Positions 10,406-19,581 of a DNA stretch of 59,383 nucleotides are shown here, piece after piece (position 1 is the first letter of the stretch; each line of letters opens with the position of its first letter). Origin of the DNA: Eubacterium sp. (GTDB lineage: Bacteria; Bacillota; Clostridia; Oscillospirales; Acutalibacteraceae). The stretch is taken from the NCBI GenBank assembly GCA_017886765.1, contig JAGHJI010000059.1, positions 1-59,383 on the forward strand, read 5' to 3'. Made by a program: the position numbers and the translations under genes. The notes under the pieces were generated by a model. That model worked only from the letters and a program-made list of their open reading frames with translations, was not told where the DNA came from and made no database searches.

Positions 10406-11080
10406 TCACCCTAAGCCCATCAGTTTCAGAGCTTCTCTGGCGGCTGCCTGCTCGGCGCTCTTTTTACTCTTGCCCGTTCCTCTGCCAATGACGTTGGAAT
10501 TGAGCCTTACCTCTGCTTCAAACACCTTGTCATGATCCGGTCCGGAGGAGCCGACAAACACATAATTTATGCTCTGGTCCGGATTCTGCTGGATAACCTC
10601 CTGCAGAGTCGTTTTATAATCCTTAAAGTTGATGTTATGATTTTCAAGAGCGGGCTTGAGAAAGCCAAGAACAAAGGTACGCGCGCATTCCAGTCCGCCG
10701 TCAAGATAGATTGCGGCAATCAGCGATTCAAAAGCGTCCTCCAGAATAGAAGGCCTTTCCGCGCCTCCCGTATGTGACTCTCCCTTGCCTAAAAAGAGAT
10801 AGTCTCCAAGATGTATCTGCCTGGCAAAGCCGGAGAGGCTCTCCGTGCATACCAGAGCGGCTTTCAGCTTGGACAGCTCGCCCTCCGGCATATCGGGATA
10901 GGTTTCAAACAGGAACTGACTGGAGATAAGGGACAACACCGAATCGCCCAGAAATTCCATCCTTTCATTGCTCTTTGAGCCGTTGTTTCTCTCATTGGCA
11001 AAGGAGGAATGCGTCAGCGCCTGCATCAGATACGCCCTGTTTTTAAATCTGTAATTCATTCTTTTTTCAAGCGTTTCCAT
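10406..11080 (-). CDS. rnc: Ribonuclease III
   Basis: Double-strand-specific endoribonuclease for rRNA maturation and RNA turnover. The family signature NERMEFLGDSVL is at 39-50, with catalytic acidic residues in EFLGD and in the LEDAFESLIAAIYLDGG segment. A double-stranded RNA-binding domain occupies about residues 155-224, ending GTGKSKKSAEQAAAREAL. At 224 residues it is the usual length. In most bacteria acpP lies between plsX and rnc; here only 36 bases separate them. Confidence 0.97.
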   Translation of the reverse strand: METLEKRMNYRFKNRAYLMQALTHSSFANERNNGSKSNERMEFLGDSVLSLISSQFLFETYPDMPEGELSKLKAALVCTESLSGFARQIHLGDYLFLGKGESHTGGAERPSILEDAFESLIAAIYLDGGLECARTFVLGFLKPALENHNINFKDYKTTLQEVIQQNPDQSINYVFVGSSGPDHDKVFEAEVRLNSNVIGRGTGKSKKSAEQAAAREALKLMGLG

Positions 11081-11116
11081 ATACTCTGACTTCCTTTAGC
11101 TCATTACAAATATATA

Positions 11117-12109
11117 CTATACCGTGGGATTAAACACCTTTTCCATTTCGCTTATCAAATTGTTTTCCAAAAACCAGACTGCCTGTTTTACGGCGTTTTT
11201 AAACGTATTGGCGTCTGCGGAACCGTGGGCTTTTATAACAGGCTTTTTGACCCCCAGCATAACCGCCCCGCCGTATTCCTTATAGTCAAACTGCTTTTTC
11301 ATATCGTCGATACCGCTTTTAACGCCGAGATACGCCAGCTTGGAAAGGATATTTTTCATAAAAGCGTCCTTGATACCGTTCATCAGCACCTTGGCGACGC
11401 CTTCGTACATTTTAAGTATAAGATTGCCGGTAAAACCGTCGGCAACGATTACATCCGCGTCACCGAAAGGTATCTGCCTGCCCTCAATGTTACCTACAAA
11501 ATTGTAGGGCGCGTTTTTCATAAGGGCGTACGCTTCCCTGACCAGCGGCGTACCCTTGGTCTCCTCTGTGCCATTATTGGCAAGGGCAATCCTCGGATTG
11601 TCATATTTGAGGATATGCTTCATATACAAATCGCCCATAAGACCGAACTGGTAAAGGAATTCCGCTCTGCATTCCGCATTGGCACCGCAGTCCATAAGAA
11701 GAATCGGCTTTTTCGCGCTGGGCATAACCGAGGCGATAGCCGGGCGTTTAACGCCTTTTATTCTCTTTGTGATAAGCGTGGCGCCCACGGTAATCGCGCC
11801 CGTGTTTCCGGCGCTGACAAAAGCATCTCCCCTGCCTTCGTTGAGTAGTCTGAACCCTACTGCCATGGAGGAGTCCGATTTTTCCTTCAGCACAGATTTC
11901 GCGTCGTCGTGCATGGTGATCACTTCACCGGCGTCAACGATTTCGGTTTTCTTTAAATCTATTCCGTTTTTATTTACGCATTCGTTTATTTTGTTTTTAT
12001 CGCCCGTCAGAATAATATCCACATTATACTCGTCACACGCGAGCATGGAACCTTTGATAATTTCCACCGGAGCGTTGTCTCCCCCGAACGCGTCAACAAT
12101 GATCTTCAT
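11117..12109 (-). CDS. plsX: Phosphate acyltransferase PlsX
   Basis: Makes acyl-phosphate from acyl-ACP, the acyl donor for PlsY in phospholipid synthesis; a peripheral membrane enzyme. The N-terminal IIVDAFGGDNAPVEII, the VSAGNTGA motif and the C-terminal GSADANTFKNA are characteristic. At 330 residues it is normal. Its start lies within the end of trmFO (17-nt overlap). The usual downstream acpP is missing, so acyl-carrier protein must be encoded elsewhere. Confidence 0.96.
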   Translation of the reverse strand: MKIIVDAFGGDNAPVEIIKGSMLACDEYNVDIILTGDKNKINECVNKNGIDLKKTEIVDAGEVITMHDDAKSVLKEKSDSSMAVGFRLLNEGRGDAFVSAGNTGAITVGATLITKRIKGVKRPAIASVMPSAKKPILLMDCGANAECRAEFLYQFGLMGDLYMKHILKYDNPRIALANNGTEETKGTPLVREAYALMKNAPYNFVGNIEGRQIPFGDADVIVADGFTGNLILKMYEGVAKVLMNGIKDAFMKNILSKLAYLGVKSGIDDMKKQFDYKEYGGAVMLGVKKPVIKAHGSADANTFKNAVKQAVWFLENNLISEMEKVFNPTV

Positions 12110-13412
12110 TATAATTCTCCAAAACTGCTTTTTTAAGCGAATGTAAAGCTCTGTCGGAAAGAGCCTTGTATCTTTCTTTTTTATCTCTTATTTTTGGTTC
12201 TATCGGCGGCAGGATACCGAAATTGGCCCCCATAGGCTGAAAGTTCGTTACGCTTTCGTCGCTGATATATTCGCACAGCGCGCCGAGCATCGTATCCTCA
12301 GGAGGTACAAAAGGCGTTTTTCCCTGCGCGCGCCGTACCGCGTTGATACCGGCGATTATACCGCTGCCTGCCGATTCCATATATCCCTCAACGCCGGTGA
12401 TCTGACCGGCAAAGAAAATATTTTTATTGCTTTTCAGACTGAAATCGCTGTTCAGCAGCCCGGGCGAGTTTAAAAAGGAGTTCCTGTGCATAACGCCGTA
12501 TCTGACAAACTCCGCGTTTTCAAGCCCCGGTATCATGGAAAATACTCTTTTCTGCTCGCCGAATTTCAGATTGGTCTGAAAACCTACCAAATTAAACATT
12601 GTGCCCTTCGCATTTTCCCGTCTGAGCTGTACGCATGCCCAGGGTCTGTGCCCGGTTCTCGGGTCCGTCAGACCCACCGGTTTCATCGGACCGAAACGCG
12701 GCGCGTCCGTTCCGCGTTTTGCAAGCTTTTCTATGGGCATACATCCCTCATAAACGTCAAAATCATGAATCACCGCGCTCTGGGCATTGACCAGCTCCTT
12801 TATAAAATGCTCATATTCTTCCTTATTGAACGGACAATTTATATAATCGTCCCCACCGCCGCGGTCATACCGGGAAGCGCCGAAAGCCTTTGTCCTGTCC
12901 ACACTGTCCGCCGTAACAATTGGTGCGGCGGCGTCGTAAAACGAAAGGTATTCCCCTGTCAGAGATTTTATGTCTTCAGCCAGGGCGCCGTCGGTCAGCG
13001 GTCCCGTCGCCACAATGAGAATGGTGTCGCTGTCATATTCAAGCTTTTCGACAACTTTGGTGATGATTTTTATATTTTTATTTGATTTTATTTTGTCGGT
13101 TATCTGCCGTGAAAAAATATCTCTGTCAACAGCCAAAGCCCCTCCGGCAGGTACGGCGCAGCCCCGTGCTGTGGCAACGGTAAGAGAGCTTAAAACAGAC
13201 ATCTCCTCTTTCAGCAGTCCGGCGGCGCTTTCCAGTCTGGAGGCTTTCAGCGAGTTTGAACATACAAGCTCGGCAAACAAGTCGGTTTTATGGGCGGGCG
13301 AGCGTTTTATGCCTTTCATTTCATAGAGCTCAACGGGATAGCCTGCCAAGGCAATCTGCCAGGCGGCCTCGACTCCCGCAAGTCCCGCGCCGATCACTTT
13401 AAATTTCATCAT
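12093..13412 (-). CDS. trmFO: Methylenetetrahydrofolate-tRNA-(uracil-5-)-methyltransferase TrmFO
   Basis: Folate- and FAD-dependent enzyme that makes 5-methyluridine at position 54 of tRNA in Firmicutes and other bacteria using methylene-THF. The dinucleotide-binding motif VIGAGLAGVEAAWQIA is at residues 6-21, the second FAD contact FAGQITGVEGYMESAGSG lies near 340, and the family segment HKTDLFAELVCSNSLK is present. The 439-residue length fits. It starts 3 bases after topA, the conserved topA-trmFO order. Confidence 0.97.
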   Translation of the reverse strand: MMKFKVIGAGLAGVEAAWQIALAGYPVELYEMKGIKRSPAHKTDLFAELVCSNSLKASRLESAAGLLKEEMSVLSSLTVATARGCAVPAGGALAVDRDIFSRQITDKIKSNKNIKIITKVVEKLEYDSDTILIVATGPLTDGALAEDIKSLTGEYLSFYDAAAPIVTADSVDRTKAFGASRYDRGGGDDYINCPFNKEEYEHFIKELVNAQSAVIHDFDVYEGCMPIEKLAKRGTDAPRFGPMKPVGLTDPRTGHRPWACVQLRRENAKGTMFNLVGFQTNLKFGEQKRVFSMIPGLENAEFVRYGVMHRNSFLNSPGLLNSDFSLKSNKNIFFAGQITGVEGYMESAGSGIIAGINAVRRAQGKTPFVPPEDTMLGALCEYISDESVTNFQPMGANFGILPPIEPKIRDKKERYKALSDRALHSLKKAVLENYNEDHC

Positions 13413-13415
13413 ATT

Positions 13416-15524
13416 TTATTCTTCTGTTTCGGACTTCTTTTTTCTCGGCGCCGGTTTAGTAAAACCGCAGCCCTCCGTATCCGGACAGTAAAGAACGTTT
13501 CCTCTGCGTTTAAACAGGGATTTACCGCATTTCGGGCAAACTTCGTCTGACGGAGCGTCCCAAGTCATAAAGTTACATTCCGGATAATTTGAACAGCCGA
13601 AGAAAGAGGTGCCTTTCTTGGTTTTCTTCTCAATCACATCTCCGCCGCATTCAGGGCATTTGGCGGTTGTTTTATAAACAAGGGGTTTTGTATTCTTGCA
13701 TTCCGGATAACCCGGACAGGCAAGAAATTTGCCGTACCGTCCGACTTTGATGACCATTTTACGTCCGCACTTCTCGCAGACCTCGTCGGTCTCCTCCTCT
13801 TTAAGCCGAATCTTTACGCCCTGCATTTCAGCCTTCGCTTTTTCCAGCGGTTTCTCAAAATCATCATAATAATGGCGGATCATTTCCTTATAATCCTTTT
13901 CACCGCTGTCGATCTTATCAAGATCGGTCTCCATTTTGGAGGTATACTTAACATTTACGATATTGGGCATCCTTTCCTCAAGCAGCTTGGTGACGGCTTC
14001 ACCCAGCTCAGTGGGAACAAACTGCTTGCCCTCACGCTTAACATATTCCCTGTTGAGAATGGTTGAGGTAATGGTGACATAAGTGGAAGGACGTCCCACA
14101 CCGTTCTCCTCCAGCGCTTTTGTAAGCGACGCCTCGGTGTAACGTGCCGGCGGCTGGGTAAAATGCTGGTTGCCCAGTATGCTTCTGAGCTTCAGCTCAT
14201 CCCCCTCTTTTACGGGAGGAAGCGGAGCTGAAGAGGAATCTGATTTTTCATCATCGGTCTTCTCCTCATACAGCGCGGTAAAGCCGTCAAACTTAACCGT
14301 ATATCCCGTGGCGTTAAAGATATAGCCGGCAGCGGAAATTTCTATTTTCATGGTTTCCTGCTGACACGCCTCCATAAGAGAGGCAATAAATCTTTCCCAT
14401 ATCAGCTTATAGATCTTGTACTGGTCAGAGGTAAGATATGGCTTGACCTGCTCCGGCGTAACCTTCGGCATAGAGGGTCTGATGGCCTCATGACCGTCCT
14501 GGATATTGCTTTTTGATTTATAGTATCTCGGCTTTTTAGGCAAATATTTTTCGCCGTAGGTTTCCGTAATATACTCGTTTCCTGCCGCCCTTGCTTCTTC
14601 CGAAATACGTAGGGAGTCGGTTCTCATATAAGTAATCAGACCAACCGTACCCAGCTCGCCTGCGTCCACGCCCTCGTAAAGCTCCTGCGCCGCTTTCATC
14701 GTGCGCCTTGCCTGGAAAGAGAGTCTGCGGGACGCTTCCTGCTGTAAGGTGGAGGTGGTAAAGGGCGGGGTGGGATTCTTTTTCCTGCTGCCCTTTTTCA
14801 CACCGGTTACAATGTACTGCGCGTTTTCCAGGTCGGCGAGTATCTTATCGCTCTGCTCCTTGTTCTCTATCTTTATTTTTTCCGTTCCCTTGCCGTAAAG
14901 GGCGGCTGCAAAAACTTTGCGCTCCGGAGGATTGGTGAATTTAGCATCTATTGACCAGTATTCCTCCGGCTTAAAGGCTCTGATTTCCTCCTCCCTGTCG
15001 ACAACCAGTCTGAGCGCCACGGACTGCACGCGTCCGGCGGAAAGCCCCCTCCTGATCTTCTGGGAAATAAAGGGCGAAAGTTTATATCCGATCAGTCTGT
15101 CCAGAATACGCCTTGCCTGCTGGGCATTGACAAAATCAATATCAATCGCCCTCGGGTGTTCCATACCGTTTTTCACACCGTTTTTTGTGATCTCGTTAAA
15201 GGTGACCCTGTTCTTCTCTTTCATATCCAGTCCGAGAAGTGTGGCAAGATGCCAGGAGATCGCCTCACCCTCACGGTCGGGGTCCGTTGCGAGATATACG
15301 TAATCCGATGCGTCGGCTTTTTTCTTAAGATCTTTTACAAAATTTTCCTTACCCTTAATAACAGCGTATTTGGGTTCAAAATTATTGGCAATATCTACAC
15401 TCAGGCGAGCCGCAGGCAGATCCCTGACGTGTCCCATTGAGGCAACGACATCATATCCCCTGCCGAGATAACCTTTGATATTTTTAGCCTTTGCAGGCGA
15501 CTCTACTATTACTAACTTTGACAT
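13416..15524 (-). CDS. topA: DNA topoisomerase I
   Basis: Type IA topoisomerase that relaxes negative supercoils. The start at 15524 (MSKLVIVESPAKAK) follows AAAGGA; the frame is open for another 23 codons upstream but these overlap dprA and have no ribosome-binding site. The Toprim domain is N-terminal, with TDPDREGEAISWHL. The active-site tyrosine is Y299 in GLITYMRTDS. Three C-terminal four-cysteine zinc ribbons follow (CEKCG, CPECG, CPKCG) and a short basic tail ends the protein at 702 residues. Confidence 0.97.
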   Translation of the reverse strand: MSKLVIVESPAKAKNIKGYLGRGYDVVASMGHVRDLPAARLSVDIANNFEPKYAVIKGKENFVKDLKKKADASDYVYLATDPDREGEAISWHLATLLGLDMKEKNRVTFNEITKNGVKNGMEHPRAIDIDFVNAQQARRILDRLIGYKLSPFISQKIRRGLSAGRVQSVALRLVVDREEEIRAFKPEEYWSIDAKFTNPPERKVFAAALYGKGTEKIKIENKEQSDKILADLENAQYIVTGVKKGSRKKNPTPPFTTSTLQQEASRRLSFQARRTMKAAQELYEGVDAGELGTVGLITYMRTDSLRISEEARAAGNEYITETYGEKYLPKKPRYYKSKSNIQDGHEAIRPSMPKVTPEQVKPYLTSDQYKIYKLIWERFIASLMEACQQETMKIEISAAGYIFNATGYTVKFDGFTALYEEKTDDEKSDSSSAPLPPVKEGDELKLRSILGNQHFTQPPARYTEASLTKALEENGVGRPSTYVTITSTILNREYVKREGKQFVPTELGEAVTKLLEERMPNIVNVKYTSKMETDLDKIDSGEKDYKEMIRHYYDDFEKPLEKAKAEMQGVKIRLKEEETDEVCEKCGRKMVIKVGRYGKFLACPGYPECKNTKPLVYKTTAKCPECGGDVIEKKTKKGTSFFGCSNYPECNFMTWDAPSDEVCPKCGKSLFKRRGNVLYCPDTEGCGFTKPAPRKKKSETEE

Positions 15525-15537
15525 ATTCCTATTCCTT

Positions 15538-16743
15538 TCAGGATAATTTATATCTTTTGCCTGAGGCGCTTTCCGCAAGTCCCATGACCTCAAGCTGTGT
15601 GAGCGACGCCGTCACCTTTGCGCCGGGCAATCCCGTCTTTTCAATAATGGCGTCGATATGTAAAAAACAATCGTTCAGGCACTGATAGACCCTCTCGGCG
15701 TCTCCGCTGAGCTTAAGGGCGCGCTTTTCGTTTTCAAGCCGCTTTGCGCGGTTTTCCTCCAGCGCCTCAAAAGATAGTTTACTGTTATCTTTTTCAATAT
15801 TCGCGTTTTTATCGCTTTCGGCCTGTATGAGTTCGTCCATATTTCTCGCTTTTGAAATATCCAGCGTATCAAATTTTTCAGCATAGGCGCTGACGATCTG
15901 CGCCGGTTTGGTGGCAACGATGGCTCCGTCGTCAATGAGCTTATTTGTACCGGCAAAATCCACGGATAAAACGGACGCGGGTACGGCATAAACATCCCTG
16001 CCCTGCTCCAGCGCGTAATTTGCCGTTATCAGGCTGCCGCTTTTCACTCCTGCCTCCACGACAAGCACGCCGACTGAAAGGCCGCTTATCAGTCTGTTAC
16101 GCATAGGGAATGTGGTGCGGCTGGCTCTTGTAAAAGGCGGATATTCGGTTACCAGCGCTCCGTTATTTTTGATGACATCCCTAAGGGATTTATTCTCATT
16201 GAGATAACTTGCCCCCAGACCGCAGCCCAGCACCGCAACGGTTTTTCCGCCGGCCGACAACGCGCCTTTATGTGCCGCGGTATCCACGCCCAGCGCACCG
16301 CCGCTTACCACAAGGGCACCGCACTCGGTTACGCCGCGGCTCATGATGTGGGCCACCTTGACCGCATATGTGCTTGCTTTTCTTGTACCGACTATACCGA
16401 TAACAGCAAGTCGATCAATATCCGGCATTATGCCGTCAACATACAATACGCAGGGTGGATTATATATATTCCTGAGCCTTTCGGGATAGCGCTGATCCTC
16501 ATAGTCAATTATACTCCAGCCGTTGCTTTCGCAGGTGTAAATCATTTCATCGGCGATATTTATATCTGTCTGACTGAGCCTGTTAATCTGCTTGGGTGTA
16601 AGGGCGGGGCTCATTTTCCATTCAAGAATATTGGCGTTGTAAAGCGCCTTGGCAGAGCCGAATTCTTCCAATATATTCTTGATATGAGCGCCCTCGCCGA
16701 GCGCGCTTTGCATCCACAGCCAGTAACGCAGGTTTTCACTCAT
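15538..16743 (-). CDS. dprA: DNA-processing protein DprA
   Basis: Loads RecA on incoming single-stranded DNA during natural transformation; also widespread in non-competent species. A helical N-terminal SAM-like domain occupies about 1-80. A Rossmann-like SMF domain follows, with GIVGTRKAST and VSGGALGVDTAAHKGAL. The C-terminal winged-helix region (from about 335) is separated by a charged linker. The 401-residue length is typical. The gene overlaps the upstream methyltransferase by 4 nt and lies 13 bases before topA, the usual dprA-topA order. Confidence 0.96.
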   Translation of the reverse strand: MSENLRYWLWMQSALGEGAHIKNILEEFGSAKALYNANILEWKMSPALTPKQINRLSQTDINIADEMIYTCESNGWSIIDYEDQRYPERLRNIYNPPCVLYVDGIMPDIDRLAVIGIVGTRKASTYAVKVAHIMSRGVTECGALVVSGGALGVDTAAHKGALSAGGKTVAVLGCGLGASYLNENKSLRDVIKNNGALVTEYPPFTRASRTTFPMRNRLISGLSVGVLVVEAGVKSGSLITANYALEQGRDVYAVPASVLSVDFAGTNKLIDDGAIVATKPAQIVSAYAEKFDTLDISKARNMDELIQAESDKNANIEKDNSKLSFEALEENRAKRLENEKRALKLSGDAERVYQCLNDCFLHIDAIIEKTGLPGAKVTASLTQLEVMGLAESASGKRYKLS

Positions 16744-17519
16744 CTAAGCATCTCCCACATCAGAATTGAAGCGGCTGCCGAAGCATTCAGGCTTTCCGCC
16801 CTGCCGGTCATTTTAATAGTAACCAAACTGCCGCAGATTCTCTTTATCTCCTCTCTCACACCGTTTGCCTCATTACCGATAACACATACGCCGCCGGCGG
16901 AAAAATCAATATCCGTAACCGGCGCAGCATTGCTGTCAGGCGTGGAGGCATACACGGGGACGCCCTTCGACTTCAGTCCGGTAAGCATTTGAGCAAGATC
17001 GTCAGTCTGCACAATATGCATTCTCAGCATGGAGCCCATCGCCGCTCGGAGCACCTTGGGATTATACATGTCACAGCCTCCGCCGACGATAACACCGTCT
17101 ATCCCCAGCGCTTCCGCAGTACGAACGATTGTACCGAGATTCCCCGGGTCCTGAATATGATCAAGAGCGATATACCGGCCGTTTGGGATAAAGCGAAAAT
17201 CTGCGTTATTTCTCATACGGCATATGGCAAATACGCCCTGGGGATTTTTTGTGTCACTGAGTTTTTCGGATATATCATCGGAAATGATAAACACCCGCTG
17301 GCAATGCTCGGCTATTTCATCAGCCTGCGTTTTATATTTTTCATAAGCGTTTTGCGTTATCAGTAAACAGCTGACCGTATAAAAAGAATTAAGAACGTCG
17401 AAAACAAGCCTTGCACCCTCCAGCACAAACAGACCCTGCTCCCTGCGGTGTTTGGTTGATGAGAGAAGCTTTTTCACGTTCTTAATTATATCATTATTTT
17501 TACCTGTGATTTTTTCCAT
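16740..17519 (-). CDS. TrmH/SpoU-family RNA 2'-O-methyltransferase
   Basis: Methylates ribose 2'-OH in rRNA or tRNA with S-adenosylmethionine. An N-terminal substrate-binding domain is followed by the SpoU fold with its deep-knot motifs: ALDHIQDPGNLGTIVRTAEA, the middle VCVIGNEANGVREE and the C-terminal MTGRAESLNASAAASI. The start at 17519 (MEKITGKNND) follows CTGGAG at about 6 bases; an earlier in-frame ATG at 17570 lacks a ribosome-binding site. The exact target nucleotide cannot be read from sequence. It is the first gene of the long directon. Confidence 0.92.
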   Translation of the reverse strand: MEKITGKNNDIIKNVKKLLSSTKHRREQGLFVLEGARLVFDVLNSFYTVSCLLITQNAYEKYKTQADEIAEHCQRVFIISDDISEKLSDTKNPQGVFAICRMRNNADFRFIPNGRYIALDHIQDPGNLGTIVRTAEALGIDGVIVGGGCDMYNPKVLRAAMGSMLRMHIVQTDDLAQMLTGLKSKGVPVYASTPDSNAAPVTDIDFSAGGVCVIGNEANGVREEIKRICGSLVTIKMTGRAESLNASAAASILMWEMLR

Positions 17520-17611
17520 ACACAACTCCAGAAAGCGTGCCAATAATTTACATTCGTTTAAAGAAATCACTGACTAATATCAAACTATATATTAAATTAT
17601 AAATATATTAC

Positions 17612-17640
17612 ATTATAAGGTTAAAAATTTCAATAGTAAA
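17612..17640 (-). promoter_or_regulatory. Sigma-A promoter for the 15-gene directon
   Basis: On the minus strand TTTACT, a 17-base spacer and TATAAT lie about 95 bases before the first methyltransferase codon. No other candidate of this quality was seen between the SCP2-like gene and the directon. Assignment is by consensus only. Confidence 0.5.
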
Positions 17641-17658
17641 TTTAAAATAATTCTTTAA

Positions 17659-17692
17659 CAAAAAAGAACTCCCTTATTAAAAGAGAGTTCTT
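17659..17692 (-). terminator. Intrinsic terminator of the transketolase/SCP2 operon
   Basis: Stem AAGAACTC/GAGTTCTT with a U-run (TTTTTTG) on the minus strand, 30 bases after the stop of the last SCP2-like gene. It separates this operon from the housekeeping directon. Confidence 0.8.
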
Positions 17693-17723
17693 ATGAAAAA
17701 ACTTAAATTATATTTTATGACAC

Positions 17724-18521
17724 TTACTTAGCCAGTCCGCCTACAAGCATCATATAGTCGCCGATCTGTACACCGAATTCCGGAGCGCCTTCCATAATAA
17801 GCTGCTGGTCGGCAGTCATCTGGAACATATCTCCGGTGCCCATAAGAATCTTAAGGGCAGATGTGGCGCAGTCAAACTTCATGCAGAAGAACGGCTTTGA
17901 GCGCTTATATTCGCCCCTGCCGGCTCTTGACTTACCTGCCTTGACCCGCATATAAGCCGTACATTCCGGATGCCCCTCAACAGCCCACTGATAACAGCGG
18001 TCCGGGCTTTTAAGCGCCCATTCGTGCACAGCCGGGTGTCCCATTTTATTCAGCTGGGAAATACCGGACGAGAGAAGATAGAAATAGAGCTTACACAAAA
18101 GAAGCGACAACTCCTCATCATCCTCAGGCGGCTCAGAGATATTCAACAGAGAGGACATTTTAAGCAGCACCATCATAAACTTGATGAATTTACCGAAAGA
18201 TCTGATCTTCATCTTCGGCAGCTTGCTCATATCGCCTTTCATAAAAGCGTTCATCTTTTCCATAGAGGAAAATTCAAGCTCGGCGTCGATCTTATCCTGT
18301 CCCAGATATTCTCCCAGTTTAACAGTCCATTCCCCGTTTTCAATGATGAAATGAACGGCTTCTTTATCCTCGGCGTTCACCTTAGCGGACACCTGATAAA
18401 TGGCGTTAACGCCCTCAAACTTCTTTTTCAGCTCCGGCACATCGGCAGCAATCGTTTTCATCAGCGGTAAGACTGCCGCCATAAACACCTTATTCGTGTA
18501 GCGTGTTTCATCACTTGCCAT
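17724..18521 (-). CDS. Two-lobed SCP2-like protein (paralog A)
   Basis: A 265-residue soluble protein with no signal peptide. Residues ~35-125 look like an SCP2 (sterol carrier) lobe: hydrophobic strands AVHFIIENGEWTVKLG, then AELEFSSMEKMNAF at 80-93 followed by a hydrophobic helix 110-125. A second, weaker SCP2-like lobe seems to occupy ~185-262 (FFCMKFDCATSALKI...LIMEG). The same two-lobe plan, with the block FSSxEKxNA in register, is found in the gene at 21806-22570, so the two are divergent paralogs bracketing the operon. SCP2 folds bind lipids or other hydrophobic ligands; delivery or storage of the operon's substrate is inference. It follows the transketolase C-subunit by 47 bases with its own AAAGGAG. 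Confidence 0.7.
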   Translation of the reverse strand: MASDETRYTNKVFMAAVLPLMKTIAADVPELKKKFEGVNAIYQVSAKVNAEDKEAVHFIIENGEWTVKLGEYLGQDKIDAELEFSSMEKMNAFMKGDMSKLPKMKIRSFGKFIKFMMVLLKMSSLLNISEPPEDDEELSLLLCKLYFYLLSSGISQLNKMGHPAVHEWALKSPDRCYQWAVEGHPECTAYMRVKAGKSRAGRGEYKRSKPFFCMKFDCATSALKILMGTGDMFQMTADQQLIMEGAPEFGVQIGDYMMLVGGLAK

Positions 18522-18568
18522 AGTAATACACTCCTTTCATAATCGCATAATGACGGGAATCCAGAAAT

Positions 18569-19579
18569 TTAGAATTCGTCATCCCATGCGTCATCTGCTT
18601 CAAAATCAGCGTGCATCATTTCGGCAATTGCCTCGTTGATACCGTTGGCGTCGATCTTAGCCATAGCAAGGAGATCCTCCTGCAGACCGATTGTTGAAAA
18701 CGCGTTCTGGTGACCCAGCATTTTGAAAGCGCAAGCCTTGCCTGATTTGGCAACGACCTCCGCAACAGCTGAGCCAAGGCCGCCCATAACTTCGTGGTCC
18801 TCGGCGGTAATAATTCTGCGTGTATCCATAACGGCGGAAAGAATAGCTTCCTCGTCGATTGGCTTAATGGTATGCATATTCAGTACACGAACCTTCAGTC
18901 CGGCGTCGGCCTCTGCCATACGAGCGGCCTGCATAGCCTCAAACACACAGGAACCGCAGGCAATAACGGTAATATCCGTACCTTCATTCATAAGGGTTGC
19001 TTTTTTATAATCAAACTTACACTCGTCGATATTCTTATAGATTACCTGGTCAAAGCCGCGGTTGATTCTGATGTAAACCGGACCGGGAATATCGTAAGCC
19101 GCCTTGACGGCATGATAGGTCTCCGTACCGTCGCAGGGACAGATAACCGTCATATTCGGAAGCGCTCTCATACACGCCATATCAATAAGCGAATGGTGGG
19201 TAGAGCCAGCCTGACCGAAAGAGGTACCGGCATGGGTAGCGATAATTTTTACAGGTACGTTCTGATAGCAGATATCCGTATGTATCTGGTCAAGAGAACG
19301 GGCAGCCGTAAAAATAGCGAAGGTGGAGGCAAAGGGAACAAGTCCGTTCTTCGCCATACCTGCCGCAACGCCAAACAGATTCTGTTCGGCAATACCTACA
19401 TTGAAGAATCTGTCAGGGAAATGCTCACCGAACATACCGATCTTTGTTGATTTGGCAAGGTCGGCTGTAAGAGCAACAACATCCTTGTGCTCCTCACCAA
19501 GCTCACAAAGCGCTATACCGTAGCACTCCGCTGTGGACAGTTTGGTAGTATCTGTCATTGTATATGTCATTCCGCCCAT
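18569..19579 (-). CDS. Transketolase, C-terminal subunit (split enzyme)
   Basis: 336 residues covering the pyrimidine-binding and C-terminal domains of transketolase. The catalytic glutamate for ThDP activation is E65 in FFNVGIAEQN, and THAGTSFGQAGSTHHSLIDMA supplies active-site residues. The C-terminal domain (from ~200) has the TVIACGSCVFEA segment. The start follows AAGGAGG 7 bases upstream, which itself overlaps the end of the N-subunit gene, so the two halves are co-translated at near 1:1. A short acidic tail (DFEADDAWDDEF) ends the chain. Split transketolases occur in several pathways and the acceptor cannot be told from sequence; the neighbours suggest a specialised rather than pentose-phosphate role. 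Confidence 0.9.
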   Translation of the reverse strand: MGGMTYTMTDTTKLSTAECYGIALCELGEEHKDVVALTADLAKSTKIGMFGEHFPDRFFNVGIAEQNLFGVAAGMAKNGLVPFASTFAIFTAARSLDQIHTDICYQNVPVKIIATHAGTSFGQAGSTHHSLIDMACMRALPNMTVICPCDGTETYHAVKAAYDIPGPVYIRINRGFDQVIYKNIDECKFDYKKATLMNEGTDITVIACGSCVFEAMQAARMAEADAGLKVRVLNMHTIKPIDEEAILSAVMDTRRIITAEDHEVMGGLGSAVAEVVAKSGKACAFKMLGHQNAFSTIGLQEDLLAMAKIDANGINEAIAEMMHADFEADDAWDDEF

Positions 19580-19581
19580 GA

